Shown piece by piece: positions 36,757 through 46,265 of a stretch of DNA of 64,000 nt. Origin of the DNA: Vreelandella nanhaiensis (lineage in GTDB: Bacteria; Pseudomonadota; Gammaproteobacteria; Pseudomonadales; Halomonadaceae); contig NZ_RZHF01000029.1 of the NCBI RefSeq assembly GCF_003990185.1, positions 1 through 64,000 on the forward strand, read 5' to 3'. The notes under the pieces are model-generated. The model ran no database searches. It was not told where the DNA came from and worked only from the letters and a program-made list of their open reading frames with translations. Position 1 is the first letter of the stretch; every line of letters begins with the position of its first letter. The position numbers and the translations under genes are program-made.

Positions 36757-37854
36757 TTATGAATCCACCCTGACAATGCCATTGGCCGTTTCCTGCCTGT
36801 GGATACCTCGCGGCCACGCATAGATAAGCGCCTTGAGTAGCGTTGCCAATGGAATAGCAAAAAACACGCCCCAAAAGCCCCAGATTCCGCCAAAGAATAG
36901 TACAGCTACGATAATGGAAACCGGGTGAATATTGTTGGTTTCGGAAAAGAGTATTGGGGAGAGCACGTTGCCATCCAGCGCTTGAATAACACCGTAAGCC
37001 ACCAGCACGTAAAAGAACTGGTCGCTCAAGCCGAAATAGAAACCAGCCACTGCTGCCACGGGCAGGGTAGCGACCGCTGCACCGATAAAAGGCACCAGCA
37101 CCGAAAACCCAACCAACACAGCCAGCAACGCCGTATAGGGGAGACCAAAGAAGGTAAAGGTAAAAAACGCGACGGTGCCCACGATCAGGATTTCGATGAA
37201 TTTACCGCGAATATAGTTAGCGATCTGGTGATCCATCTCTTTCCAGATCCGCGTTAATAACGCGCGTTTCTGGGGCAGTAACGAAAGCGCGAAACCTACC
37301 AGCACCTCACGGTCTTTAAGCATGAAGAACACCAGGATAGGCACTAATACCAGGTAAATTATTAACGACATCACATTACCCAACGAAGCCAGGGATAGCG
37401 TTAGGGCGCGCTGGCCCAACTGACTAATCTCCCGGCTCGCCACGCCAATCCAGCTTTGCATTTGATCCGGCGTAATCAAGTTGGGATAGCGCGCCTGCAT
37501 CTCATCCAGCCACAACTGGCCGCTGGCAAACATCCGAGGTGTTTCCTGAACAAGTCCAACCAACTGATTCCAGATAAGCGGCATCAAAATGAGCGCCAGG
37601 GTTAATAGCGCGCTGACAAATGCTAGAAAGATGATAATAACCGCCAGCAGATGCGGTACGCCGCGTCGTGTCAAAGCGCTCACAACGCCCTGCAATAGGA
37701 AGGCAACCACTAGCGCGGTAAAAAAAGGCGCCAACATGCGGCCAAACAAGATAATGGCGGCAAAACCGGCGATCAGTATCAGCAGTAGAACAAGCGCTTC
37801 TTCATCGGAGAAATAACGCTCAACCCAGCTTTTTAAAATCGTTCGCATGGTCAT
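36757..37854 (-). CDS. perM: AI-2E family (PerM/YhhT) membrane transporter
   Basis: This 365-residue inner-membrane protein has about eight helices and a C-terminal conserved segment with IPLATLLKALIYAWPR typical of the AI-2E transporter family. The family name comes from TqsA; other members act as permeases or sodium/proton antiporters, so the substrate is open. The start overlaps the tusA stop as ATGA, with GGAG upstream. The neighbourhood bcp, perM, tusA, bepA is conserved in related gammaproteobacteria. Confidence 0.9.
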   Translation of the reverse strand: MTMRTILKSWVERYFSDEEALVLLLILIAGFAAIILFGRMLAPFFTALVVAFLLQGVVSALTRRGVPHLLAVIIIFLAFVSALLTLALILMPLIWNQLVGLVQETPRMFASGQLWLDEMQARYPNLITPDQMQSWIGVASREISQLGQRALTLSLASLGNVMSLIIYLVLVPILVFFMLKDREVLVGFALSLLPQKRALLTRIWKEMDHQIANYIRGKFIEILIVGTVAFFTFTFFGLPYTALLAVLVGFSVLVPFIGAAVATLPVAAVAGFYFGLSDQFFYVLVAYGVIQALDGNVLSPILFSETNNIHPVSIIVAVLFFGGIWGFWGVFFAIPLATLLKALIYAWPRGIHRQETANGIVRVDS

Positions 37855-38114
37855 GAACGCATATCTCCCGCCTTGCGTATCCAGAAAACATACTCATCTT
37901 CGCGTTGCTCGCGAGCTTCCATAGTATGACCACTTTGATCCGTGAAGGAGCCCATATCTCGCCAGGATCCGGCATCGGTCGCGCGCACTTCCAGCAACTG
38001 CCCGGCAGCAAGCCCTGTGAGCGCCTGCTTGGCTTTCAGCAATGGCAACGGGCAGGGCAACCCACGTGCATCCAGCACGCCGTCAGGTTGAAGACCTGTT
38101 GATGGTTCAGACAT
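37851..38114 (-). CDS. TusA-family sulfurtransferase
   Basis: This 87-residue protein has the TusA signature DARGLPCPLPLLKAKQAL (about residues 15-32), with the sulphur-carrying Cys in CPxP. TusA proteins pass sulphur for tRNA thiolation, molybdenum cofactor and other uses. The start at 38114 has AGGAG 5 nt upstream, replacing a spurious longer frame. It overlaps perM by 4 bp, so they are translated together, and is divergent from bepA. A paralogue rather than tusA itself is possible. Confidence 0.92.
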   Translation of the reverse strand: MSEPSTGLQPDGVLDARGLPCPLPLLKAKQALTGLAAGQLLEVRATDAGSWRDMGSFTDQSGHTMEAREQREDEYVFWIRKAGDMRS

Positions 38115-38265
38115 ACGTACTCCTAAAAATGCCTGCATGATCATCGCATTGTTGCATAAACTGTTTACTTTGCGATGCTCAATGACTACTTGATTTAACG
38201 GCACTTCACTGCATCATCAATGTCACAGGTTGATCGCTGCGCCTTACTTTATAAATGAGGATGCC

Positions 38266-39726
38266 ATGCCGCACTTACGGACTGTTTACTCGCGCGGGCT
38301 TCGCGCGCTTGTCATTGCTTGCAGCCTTAGCGTATTAAGCCCGCTAAGCTACGCGCTCAATGACTACCACCTGCCCTCGCTTGGCGGTGCTGCGTCATCG
38401 GCTACCAGCGAAGAGTCTCGGTTAGGACGAGCCTGGCTACGCCAGTTCCGTGCGCAAGCGCCTCAATGGCAAGACCCTATTGTCAGCGACTATTTTGAAA
38501 ACCTGGTGGCACGCTTGATGCCCTATAGCCAGCTAGGCGGCCTGCAGACCACGACCGTAATGGTGGATAATCGCTCCCTTAACGCCTTTGCGGTGCCTGG
38601 CGGCGTCATTGGCATCAATTCAGGGCTGTTTGCATTTGCCGAAGATGAAGGCGCGTTTGTGTCAGTTATCGCTCACGAGCTGGGCCACCTCTCTCAACGC
38701 CACTATGCACGAGGAAGTGCCCGCGCTGAACAGACGCAGCTACCTGCCATGGCCGCGATGCTGGCAGGTATGCTGGTAGCCGCTAGCGGTGGCGGCGATG
38801 CCGGCATAGCCGCCGCCATGGGCTCCCAGGCGGCGCTGATTCAGGACCAGCTCGCCTATTCACGGCGCTTTGAGCAAGAGGCTGACCGCATCGGCCTACA
38901 AGCCATGGCAGACGCCGGGTATGACCCGCAATCGATGGTACGCATGTTTGCCGCCATGCAGCGAATGGCCCGACTGCAGGGCGGCACGCCGCCCGAATTT
39001 CTGCTGACTCACCCCGTGTCTGATAGCCGTTTGAGTGACACCCAAGCACGCGCCTCGCAGCTAAGCGTAGCCAATGCGCGCACCAGCGATACACTTTATG
39101 ACATGATGCGCGCTCGCGCGCTGCTGAGCATTTACAGCAGCTCACCGCAGCAAGCCGCCTCCCGGCTTTCCCAGGAAGGCGTCGAGGAGCCTGCAAGACG
39201 CTATCTGGATGCATTGATTGCTGCCCGCAACGGCCAAACCGACCGCGCCTTGCAAATAATTGACCAGCTAGCGACCGAGCTTCCCGATTACAGCATGCTG
39301 CCCGCCTCAGGAGCCAGCATTGCCCTGGATGCCCAGCGCTATGATGACGCTATTACCCGCAGTCAGCGTTTGCTGAGAATAATGCCCGGCTATTTACCCG
39401 CCCAGCTGACTCTGGCCGAAGCGCAGCTACAGCGAGACCCAGCCGCTGCCTACGCGCTTCTCAACGATATCACGTCACGCCACCCTGAGAACCCTCAGGG
39501 CTTCAACCTGCTTGCCGAGGCGGCAGGCCGGAGTGGGCATAATAGCTGGGGGCACTTGGCTCGCGCCGAGCACCTACAACTTACCGGACGAGTAGACCAG
39601 GGCATACGCCAGCTTTCGCTAGCGCGTGATGCCGCTGAACGGGATAACGATCAACAGGCGCTGGCACGCATTGAACAGCGCCGCGAGGCCTTTATTGAAT
39701 ACCGCGAGGCGTTAAGGGACTTTTAA
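38266..39726 (+). CDS. bepA: periplasmic M48 metalloprotease with TPR repeats, BepA-like
   Basis: BepA is a periplasmic chaperone-protease that helps LptD and other outer-membrane proteins assemble. The 486-residue precursor has a signal peptide (about 1-31), an M48 zinc protease domain with HELGH (VIAHELGHLSQRH) and a downstream Glu in EQEADRIG, and a C-terminal half of TPR-like helices. The start at 38266 has GAGG 5 nt upstream; 38230 is an alternative without that support. Confidence 0.92.
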   Translation: MPHLRTVYSRGLRALVIACSLSVLSPLSYALNDYHLPSLGGAASSATSEESRLGRAWLRQFRAQAPQWQDPIVSDYFENLVARLMPYSQLGGLQTTTVMVDNRSLNAFAVPGGVIGINSGLFAFAEDEGAFVSVIAHELGHLSQRHYARGSARAEQTQLPAMAAMLAGMLVAASGGGDAGIAAAMGSQAALIQDQLAYSRRFEQEADRIGLQAMADAGYDPQSMVRMFAAMQRMARLQGGTPPEFLLTHPVSDSRLSDTQARASQLSVANARTSDTLYDMMRARALLSIYSSSPQQAASRLSQEGVEEPARRYLDALIAARNGQTDRALQIIDQLATELPDYSMLPASGASIALDAQRYDDAITRSQRLLRIMPGYLPAQLTLAEAQLQRDPAAAYALLNDITSRHPENPQGFNLLAEAAGRSGHNSWGHLARAEHLQLTGRVDQGIRQLSLARDAAERDNDQQALARIEQRREAFIEYREALRDF

Positions 39727-39772
39727 GAGCACCCGCTCGGCCGATTACGTCTTCCACTATTGCCAACAAGGG

Positions 39773-39796
39773 CGCCCGGCCTGTTACCGCCGGGCG
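39773..39796 (+). terminator. hairpin terminator between bepA and nadA
   Basis: CGCCCGGC pairs with GCCGGGCG over an 8-nt loop, followed by GGCGTTCTT on the plus strand. It separates the convergent bepA and nadA. Confidence 0.6.
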
Positions 39797-39831
39797 GGCG
39801 TTCTTGCATGGAATGCCTTCAACCTGCTCGA

Positions 39832-40860
39832 TCAGGCGTTGAAACTGAGCATCCTCTCCAGGGGCTTGAGTGCACGCAGACGAAGCGACTCATCTACATG
39901 AATTTCGCCGCTGCCGTGGCGTAGCGCGCCAGCTAGATTATCCAGCGCGTTCATCGCCATCCACGGGCAGTGGGCACAACTACGACACGTGGCGCCGTTT
40001 CCAGCCGTGGGCGCTTCAAATAGTATTTTGCCCGGCACCGCTTGCTGCATCTTGAAGAAAATCCCCCGGTCAGTGGCCACAATCAGCTTATCATTGGGCA
40101 GCGACTGGGCCGCCTTAATGAGTTGCGAGGTAGAACCAGCCACATCCGCCATGCTGACCACCGACGCCGGCGACTCTGGATGGACCAGGACCGCTGCCTC
40201 GGGGTAAAGGCGCTTCAAATCCTCGATTCCTTTGGCCTTGAACTCTTCGTGGACAATACAGGCACCGTCCCACATCAGCATGTCGGCGCCGGTCTTTTTC
40301 TGGATATAACTACCCAGATGCTTATCCGGCGCCCATAAAACCTTTTCGCCCCGCGACTGCAGATGTTCAATCACCTCGACCGCAATGGAGGAAGTCACTA
40401 CCCAGTCAGCACGTGCCTTTACAGCCGCTGATGTATTGGCGTAGACCACTACCGTGCGGTCAGGGTGGGCATCGCAGAAAGCGCTGAATGCTTTCTCCGG
40501 GCAGCCGATATCCAGCGAGCAGGTTGCCTCTAGAGTAGGCATTAATACGCGCTTTTCAGGTGAAAGAATCTTGGCTGTTTCGCCCATGAAGCGCACACCG
40601 GCCACGACTAGGGTGGTGGCATCGTGGCGCGCACCAAAGCGGGCCATTTCAAGGGAGTCTGCTACGCAGCCGCCGGTTGCTTCGGCCAGCTGCTGGATTG
40701 CATCGTCTGTATAGTAATGCGCGACCAGTACCGCATTGCGCGATTTGAGCAGCTGCTTTATCTCTGCAACACGTGTCTGATCTTCAGCGGGAATACGGGT
40801 CGGGCAATAAGGGCTAGGCAGCGGAGCATCGAGCTCAGCCTGAGAAGTCATTATAGTCAT
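39832..40860 (-). CDS. nadA: quinolinate synthase NadA
   Basis: NadA condenses iminoaspartate with dihydroxyacetone phosphate to quinolinate using a 4Fe-4S cluster. The 342-residue protein has [11 protein letters not shown] near the N-terminus, cysteines in [11 protein letters not shown] and a C-terminal CRSCAHC, the bacterial NadA pattern. The start is uncertain: ATG at 40860 is chosen, with weak ribosome-site support, and GTG 40872 or ATG 40851 remain possible. It stands alone; nadC is 8 kb away. Confidence 0.94.
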   Translation of the reverse strand: MTIMTSQAELDAPLPSPYCPTRIPAEDQTRVAEIKQLLKSRNAVLVAHYYTDDAIQQLAEATGGCVADSLEMARFGARHDATTLVVAGVRFMGETAKILSPEKRVLMPTLEATCSLDIGCPEKAFSAFCDAHPDRTVVVYANTSAAVKARADWVVTSSIAVEVIEHLQSRGEKVLWAPDKHLGSYIQKKTGADMLMWDGACIVHEEFKAKGIEDLKRLYPEAAVLVHPESPASVVSMADVAGSTSQLIKAAQSLPNDKLIVATDRGIFFKMQQAVPGKILFEAPTAGNGATCRSCAHCPWMAMNALDNLAGALRHGSGEIHVDESLRLRALKPLERMLSFNA

Positions 40861-41176
40861 CGTGTCTACCACTGTGACGAACAGGGAATCCCCCTGTTAA
40901 ACACCTATCGCGGTTTGTGTGATCCACACCTACCGCTCGCGATTGCAACAAGCCGATGCGTCTTTCGCCTGGCCTGCTGCGCTACTAGCTACGTTCTTTT
41001 TGCTACTATTCAAATAACTCTTTCTTGCTGGTGAGTCAGCTGGAAATACTATCAGCCAGTTTCCAATTATTGTGGTAGCAAAGCAATACTTGCCACAAGC
41101 GAAATATAGCCTGCCGCCCTGCCTTAACGCGCATAGCAAAACGCCCCTGGTAGCAAGCTACCAGGGGCGTAAAATT

Positions 41177-41252
41177 TGGTGGGTCGTGTAGGATTCGAAC
41201 CTACGACCAATTGATTAAAAGTCAACTGCTCTACCAACTGAGCTAACGACCC
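41177..41252 (-). tRNA. tRNA-Lys (anticodon TTT), copy 2
   Basis: A complete 76-nt tRNA on the minus strand with encoded CCA, acceptor GGGTCGT/ACGACCC, anticodon loop CTTTTAA and T-loop TTCGAAT. It is identical to the copy at 41313-41388 and separated from it by 60 nt. Confidence 0.98.
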
Positions 41253-41312
41253 AAATTTTTGCTTCTAACTTTTACAACGGCGCCGCTCAAAACGGCTATT
41301 ACATCATTCGAA

Positions 41313-41388
41313 TGGTGGGTCGTGTAGGATTCGAACCTACGACCAATTGATTAAAAGTCAACTGCTCTACCAACTGAGCTAACGACCC
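41313..41388 (-). tRNA. tRNA-Lys (anticodon TTT), copy 1
   Basis: A complete 76-nt tRNA-Lys on the minus strand with encoded CCA, identical to the copy at 41177-41252. It is promoter-proximal, so both copies are probably one transcript. Confidence 0.98.
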
Positions 41389-41404
41389 CCTCGAACGGAT
41401 GCAT

Positions 41405-41433
41405 ATAGTACAGATACAGCTTATGCATAGCAA
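41405..41433 (-). promoter_or_regulatory. candidate promoter of the tRNA-Lys pair
   Basis: On the minus strand TTGCTA (41428-41433) and TACTAT (41405-41410) are separated by 17 nt, each matching four of six consensus bases. The predicted start falls about 10 bp before the first tRNA-Lys. Confidence 0.5.
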
Positions 41434-41541
41434 GAGCTTTTTTATCTTTCGACGTATATCCTTTGACCAAGGGAAGAAAAGCCGTCACATAAGCACAAAG
41501 AGTACATGGGTCGTTCGAGGTCGTCTTCTCAATTTCCAGAC

Positions 41542-41594
41542 TGATCGCTGAAGGATGTTGGTCCAGCCTGAAAGCGAGGGGCAGTCAGCGATCA
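41542..41594. repeat. 10-bp inverted repeat in the tRNA-Lys/rluB gap
   Basis: TGATCGCTGA (41542-41551) and TCAGCGATCA (41585-41594) are perfect inverted copies around 33 nt. No gene covers them. They could close an RNA structure (an unannotated small RNA or the rluB 3' end) or be a DNA site. Confidence 0.45.
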
Positions 41595-41667
41595 AGGTGC
41601 CAACTTTTAGGCATGCTAACCACCCCCGGGAGATAAGAACTACGCTCTATGCTTAAAAGACAAACAA

Positions 41668-42546
41668 TTAATGGCGATTAGGTTTAGGCTTGGCTTTACG
41701 CATGGTCTGTACTGGTCGACGCTTATTTTTATCGCGGCTCCAGCGGTTCTTTTCGTCAGGCGTAAGCTCAGGCACTTTACGTGTTTCAAGATTGGCCAGC
41801 GTAGATAGGTCGTCGACCTCGTCTTGCGAAAGTTCAACCCATTCCCCTGCTTTAGCGCGCTTATCGATAAAGATGTTGCCGTAACGAACACGCTTTAGGC
41901 GACTTACGGTAAGCTCTTGCGACTCCCACAGGCGACGCACCTCGCGGTTTCGGCCTTCCAGAATGACAACGTGGAACCAGGTATTGATACCTTCGCCGCC
42001 GAATTCCTGAACATCGGTAAAACGTGCGGGTCCATCTTCCAGCATTACCCCGTCAACCATAGCGACGATGTGTTCGCGTTTGACTTCACCCATAACGCGA
42101 ACCGCGTACTCACGCTCAACCTGGGTTGAAGGGTGCATTAAACGGTTGGCAAGCTCGCCATCTGTAGTGAACAGCAGCAAGCCACTGGTATTAATATCCA
42201 GTCGGCCAATCGCGATCCAGCGTTCACCTTTCAAGCGCGGCAAGCGATCAAACACCGTACGACGGCCTTCCGGGTCTTTACGGGTACACAACTCACCTTC
42301 TGGTTTGTTGTACATGATGACCCGACGCGGCGTCTCATTTTCAGGCCGCAGCGTTACCGGGCGATCATCAAGGCTGACCTTGTCGCGAATTTCAACACGG
42401 TCGCCTAGTTTAGCCACTTGGCCATTGACCTTTACCCGGCCATCGGCAATCACGGTTTCCATTTCACGCCGCGATCCAAGCCCTGCACGAGCAAGTACTT
42501 TTTGCAGCTTTTCGCTGGAGGGGGGGGTGTTATTGCTCTGAGTCAT
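41668..42546 (-). CDS. rluB: 23S rRNA pseudouridine(2605) synthase RluB
   Basis: The 292-residue protein has an N-terminal S4 RNA-binding domain (about 12-60, [15 protein letters not shown]) and the RsuA/RluB catalytic domain with [14 protein letters not shown] carrying the catalytic Asp. A basic C-terminal tail rich in Lys and Arg is typical of RluB. The last gene of scpA-scpB-rluB, it overlaps scpB by 17 bp. Confidence 0.95.
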   Translation of the reverse strand: MTQSNNTPPSSEKLQKVLARAGLGSRREMETVIADGRVKVNGQVAKLGDRVEIRDKVSLDDRPVTLRPENETPRRVIMYNKPEGELCTRKDPEGRRTVFDRLPRLKGERWIAIGRLDINTSGLLLFTTDGELANRLMHPSTQVEREYAVRVMGEVKREHIVAMVDGVMLEDGPARFTDVQEFGGEGINTWFHVVILEGRNREVRRLWESQELTVSRLKRVRYGNIFIDKRAKAGEWVELSQDEVDDLSTLANLETRKVPELTPDEKNRWSRDKNKRRPVQTMRKAKPKPNRH

Positions 42547-43351
42547 GATTATCTGACCTCATATCATTGGTCTTCATGCGTGCGCTGTCATCATTTGAGC
42601 GCTGCGCACGTGCCGCGAGCCGTGCTTCCAAGTCTGCAAAGCTCAGCGGCTGGGTTAACGCCGTCTCGGCGTGGTTGTCGGCTATCTCAGCCGTCTTGGG
42701 TGGCGCATCCTGCACGCTTTCAGGCGCTTCGTCCAGTATTTCTTCCGAGTTTTCTTCGTCATTATCAGCATTGGAGAACATCATACTTTCTTGTGCGCTG
42801 GGCGCTTCTACCTCGTCCGTTTCTTCCCACTTGGCAAGTTCATGCATGGGTGGCAGGGCGTCCAGCGTTTTGAGGCCAAAATCATCCAGAAAGCTACGCG
42901 TGGTGGCATAAACCGCTGGTCGCCCGGGCACATCACGATGTCCAACAACGCGGATCCAGCCGCGCTCCATTAATGTTCGCATGATCGAGCTGCTGACACT
43001 AACCCCTCGAACTTCTTCAATATCCCCGCGGGTAACGGGTTGCCGATAAGCAACCAGTGCAAGCGTCTCAAGCAGAGCCCGTGAATAGCGCTGAGGGCGC
43101 TCATCCCACAAACGCGATACCCAATGCGACAGTCGCGGACGAATACGCAGCTGAAATCCTGACGCGGTCTCGACCAGCTCCAAGGCGCCCTCCTTGTGGC
43201 GCTGTGAGAGCCGCGCAAGCGCGTCACGTAGCTCACGCCGAGCGGGACACTCATCTTCCAGAAACAGGGTTTCAAGCCGCTCCAGTGCCAGAGGCTCGCC
43301 TGCGGCAAGCAGCGCCGCCTCAATAATATCGTCTAGGGTGGTATCTCTCAT
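42530..43351 (-). CDS. scpB: segregation and condensation protein ScpB
   Basis: ScpB is the winged-helix partner of ScpA in the bacterial SMC complex that organises and segregates chromosomes. The 273-residue protein has a conserved N-terminal 180 residues (including [16 protein letters not shown]) and a C-terminal acidic, low-complexity tail of about 90 residues. It overlaps scpA by 4 bp (ATGA) and rluB by 17 bp. No smc gene is in the window. Confidence 0.95.
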   Translation of the reverse strand: MRDTTLDDIIEAALLAAGEPLALERLETLFLEDECPARRELRDALARLSQRHKEGALELVETASGFQLRIRPRLSHWVSRLWDERPQRYSRALLETLALVAYRQPVTRGDIEEVRGVSVSSSIMRTLMERGWIRVVGHRDVPGRPAVYATTRSFLDDFGLKTLDALPPMHELAKWEETDEVEAPSAQESMMFSNADNDEENSEEILDEAPESVQDAPPKTAEIADNHAETALTQPLSFADLEARLAARAQRSNDDSARMKTNDMRSDNHDSEQ

Positions 43352-44286
43352 GGCGACTTCTCATAAAGCTCAAAGGCGGACTCTTCGAAAGCGGACTCGT
43401 CCACATCAGACGCTTCAAAGACACCCTCTTCTCCGTCGGCCAGCGCAGCACTACGCGCACGCACGTGAATGGGCGATAGCGGCGCATTTTGAACAATTTC
43501 GATCATGGCCTCTTTTGCCAGTTCCAGGATTGCCATAAAGGTCACCACGACGCCTGCCCGCCCTTCCTCCAGCGTGAACAGGGTTTCAAAGGGCGTGTAG
43601 TGTTCGCTGGTCAGCTGCTCCATTATCCTGAGCATGCGCTCACGGGTCGAAAGCACCTCTCGGCTGATCTGGTGGGCCTTGACCAGCTCGGCACGCTTGA
43701 GAATATCGGACAACGCACCGAGCAGCTCATCAAGCTCTACATCGGGATGAATGACTCGCGCTTCCAGAGGCGGCAGACCTGCCTGAACGCTGAACCAATC
43801 GCGGCCCATGCGGGGTAGCGTATCCAGGGTTTCCGCAGCAGCCTTTAGGCGCTCATACTCCTGTAGCCGGCGAATCAGCTCGGCACGCGGGTCTTCTTCC
43901 TCCTCCCCTTCGGCCTTGGGCGGCCGCGGCAGCAGCGTGCGTGACTTGATCTCAGCTAGCATTGCCGCCATCAGCAGATACTCACCGGCAAGCTCAATCT
44001 CCATGGCCTGCATCAGCTCTACGTACTCGATGTACTGATGCGTAATCGCCGCCACGTTGATCGTAAGAATATCCAGGTTTTGCCGACGAATAAGATACAG
44101 AAGAAGATCCAGCGGCCCCTCGAACGTTTCCAGAAATACGCGCAGCGCCTCGGGGGGAATATATAAATCCTCGGGCAACTGGGTAATCGGCTCGTCAAAC
44201 AGCCGCCCAAGCGCCTCCTCCACCGGCTCTGACGTAAGGGTAATCGGTTGGTCTGAATCGACAGTGGCGCTTTGTATCTCGCTCAC
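43348..44286 (-). CDS. scpA: segregation and condensation protein ScpA (kleisin)
   Basis: ScpA is the kleisin bridging SMC heads. The 312-residue protein has the family core FEGPLDLLLYLIRRQNLDI (about residues 55-73), EYLLMAAMLAEIKSRTLLP near 108-126 and the C-terminal winged helix with VVTFMAILELAK. An N-terminal extension of about 45 acidic residues precedes the core. First gene of the scpA-scpB-rluB operon, 90 bp downstream of radD. Confidence 0.95.
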   Translation of the reverse strand: MSEIQSATVDSDQPITLTSEPVEEALGRLFDEPITQLPEDLYIPPEALRVFLETFEGPLDLLLYLIRRQNLDILTINVAAITHQYIEYVELMQAMEIELAGEYLLMAAMLAEIKSRTLLPRPPKAEGEEEEDPRAELIRRLQEYERLKAAAETLDTLPRMGRDWFSVQAGLPPLEARVIHPDVELDELLGALSDILKRAELVKAHQISREVLSTRERMLRIMEQLTSEHYTPFETLFTLEEGRAGVVVTFMAILELAKEAMIEIVQNAPLSPIHVRARSAALADGEEGVFEASDVDESAFEESAFELYEKSP

Positions 44287-44376
44287 GCAGTAGATGTCTC
44301 TTGATCAATGGGCTCTGGCGCGCAGTGTAACAAAGTCGACGCATGGCGAGGCGTAGCGTTTGAAGTAGCGACCATC

Positions 44377-46137
44377 TTAGCCAGCCTCGTCCGCTTTGCG
44401 GTAACGACCTTGATAATCGAAAAGCTTGTCACGAATCTGGAAATGCCGACCTGCCTTACGCCCAACCACGAAATCCGGATGGCGTAAGCGGCACTGTTCG
44501 TTAATCACTTCTTCGGGCGTTACCGGCTGCCAGGAAGTGCCCGGTGCCCGCAGGTGATGGCGTAGGAAAACCGCATAAAATGCTCGACGCTGAGCGGGCG
44601 TTTCCAGAGCAAACCACTCGGAGAGCGCTGTACCATCCTCATCGTGATAGGTAACTTTTAAACGCGGCAGCCCACGCCCATTTTGAGCAGCCTCCAGCTG
44701 CATACCGCTGACTCGCAGCACTCGGGCATCTTTGAGCCTTAATGCGTCCTTGAGCTTATCGTCCGCATCCACTAGCAACTGCTCGCAGCCATGGCAGCGT
44801 CGTGCGGCAATATCGTTTTCAGCGCCGCAGTTATCACACACCTTGAAGCGAAAGCGGAAATCGCACTGGATACGTTTTCCGGCATCATTTTCAATCAGCC
44901 CCTGGCAGCGGCGGCCAAAGTGCTCAATCACCAGCTCACCATCGCGCTTGCCCCAAAAAAGATTGGCGTGACCGCAGGTCGGGCATTCCACCTGGACAGG
45001 CTCGTTGTCCCCCGGCGGCTTAGGCTCGCCCACTTCCGGCGCGTAAAGATCCCAAGGATTACCGGCATAATCCAGAATCAGACAGTTTTCCTTACCTTCA
45101 GAGAGGCGTAGCCCTCGCCCAGCAATTTGCTGATACAGGCTCACCGACTCAGTGGGCCGCAGTATGGCAATTAAATCCACATGTGGTGCATCAAAACCGG
45201 TGGTCAGTACCGAGACATTGACCAGGTATTTAAGCCTTCGTGCCTTGAAAGCGTTTATCAGCTCAGTGCGCTCGATGGAAGGTGTTGCTCCGGTAATAAG
45301 GGCCGCTTGATCAAGTGGTAAATACCCCATGATTTCTTCGGCGTGAGCAACAGTAGCAGCAAAGATCATCACACCCTGACGCGAAGCGGCGCGCTCAATA
45401 ATCTGGCTGATAATCATGGGCGTGGCGCGGTTACCGGCAACCACCCGGTTAAGTTCCGCCTCACGATAATGCCCGCTTTCAGCGGGCGCCAGCAGGGAAA
45501 AATCGTACCCTTCGATTGCCATATCCAGGCGTTTTGGCTCGGCCAGATAGCCTTGCTTCACCATCAGGCGAAGCGGCTGCTCAAACACACAGTCGCGAAA
45601 AAAGCTCTCTTCGCTGCCGCGCACCATGCCATGGTAGTGGCGGTGATAGATAAATCCTTGCCCCAACCGATAAGGCGTGGCGGTCAGGCCCAGCACCTTG
45701 AGATTGGCATTCTGCTTGCGCAGGTGATCAATCACCTGGCGGTAGCTGGCCTCTGTGTTAAGCGATACACGGTGGCACTCATCAATCACCAGCAGTGTGA
45801 AGCCTGCATCGTTGAATGAATCCAGATTGCGCACCACCGACTGCACTGAACCAAACACTACCTGACGGGAAGCCTCCTTGCGCTTTAGCCCCGCGCTGAA
45901 GATATCCGCTTCAAGCCCATAGGCCTGGTATTTGGCGTGGTTTTGCTCCACCAGCTCGCGCACGTGGGCCAGCACCAGCACGCGCCCGCGTGCAAGGCGC
46001 GCCAGCTCTGCAATGACCAGCGATTTGCCGCTGCCGGTAGGCAGCACCACCACGGCAGGCTCGCTGGAGGCGCGAAAGTGTTCCACTACGCGTTTCACGG
46101 CATCTGTCTGATATGGCCGCAAGGCAGGTGACGACAT
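44377..46137 (-). CDS. radD: DEAD/DEAH-box DNA repair helicase RadD (YejH)
   Basis: The 586-residue superfamily-2 helicase is exactly the length of E. coli RadD. It has Walker A in PTGSGKS, the DECH box (VIDECHRVS), motif [15 protein letters not shown], and a C-terminal zinc-binding region with four CxxC-type pairs between about residues 390 and 470. RadD assists recombinational repair with SSB and RecA in E. coli. The gene is alone, downstream of purL across a hairpin. Confidence 0.92.
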   Translation of the reverse strand: MSSPALRPYQTDAVKRVVEHFRASSEPAVVVLPTGSGKSLVIAELARLARGRVLVLAHVRELVEQNHAKYQAYGLEADIFSAGLKRKEASRQVVFGSVQSVVRNLDSFNDAGFTLLVIDECHRVSLNTEASYRQVIDHLRKQNANLKVLGLTATPYRLGQGFIYHRHYHGMVRGSEESFFRDCVFEQPLRLMVKQGYLAEPKRLDMAIEGYDFSLLAPAESGHYREAELNRVVAGNRATPMIISQIIERAASRQGVMIFAATVAHAEEIMGYLPLDQAALITGATPSIERTELINAFKARRLKYLVNVSVLTTGFDAPHVDLIAILRPTESVSLYQQIAGRGLRLSEGKENCLILDYAGNPWDLYAPEVGEPKPPGDNEPVQVECPTCGHANLFWGKRDGELVIEHFGRRCQGLIENDAGKRIQCDFRFRFKVCDNCGAENDIAARRCHGCEQLLVDADDKLKDALRLKDARVLRVSGMQLEAAQNGRGLPRLKVTYHDEDGTALSEWFALETPAQRRAFYAVFLRHHLRAPGTSWQPVTPEEVINEQCRLRHPDFVVGRKAGRHFQIRDKLFDYQGRYRKADEAG

Positions 46138-46208
46138 AACACTCCATTGGCATGAAAATGGATCAGCAAGCTACTGAGCCTGCCGACCTGGCTCACCTCT
46201 CATTAGCG

Positions 46209-46236
46209 ATAACGGCGGCCCCAGGGCCGCCGTTAT
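46209..46236 (-). terminator. hairpin downstream of purL
   Basis: A perfect 12-bp stem (ATAACGGCGGCC with GGCCGCCGTTAT) closes a 4-nt loop, 29 bp past the purL stop. No T-run follows on the minus strand. Confidence 0.65.
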
Positions 46237-46265
46237 GCGTTGCTACTACCTCAGTACCGCGAGGC

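Noticed and set aside
41500..41535. GGTCGTTCGAGG segment resembling part of tRNA-Lys
   Set aside because: Only a 7-8-base match to the tRNA 3' end and no cloverleaf; not called as a tRNA fragment.
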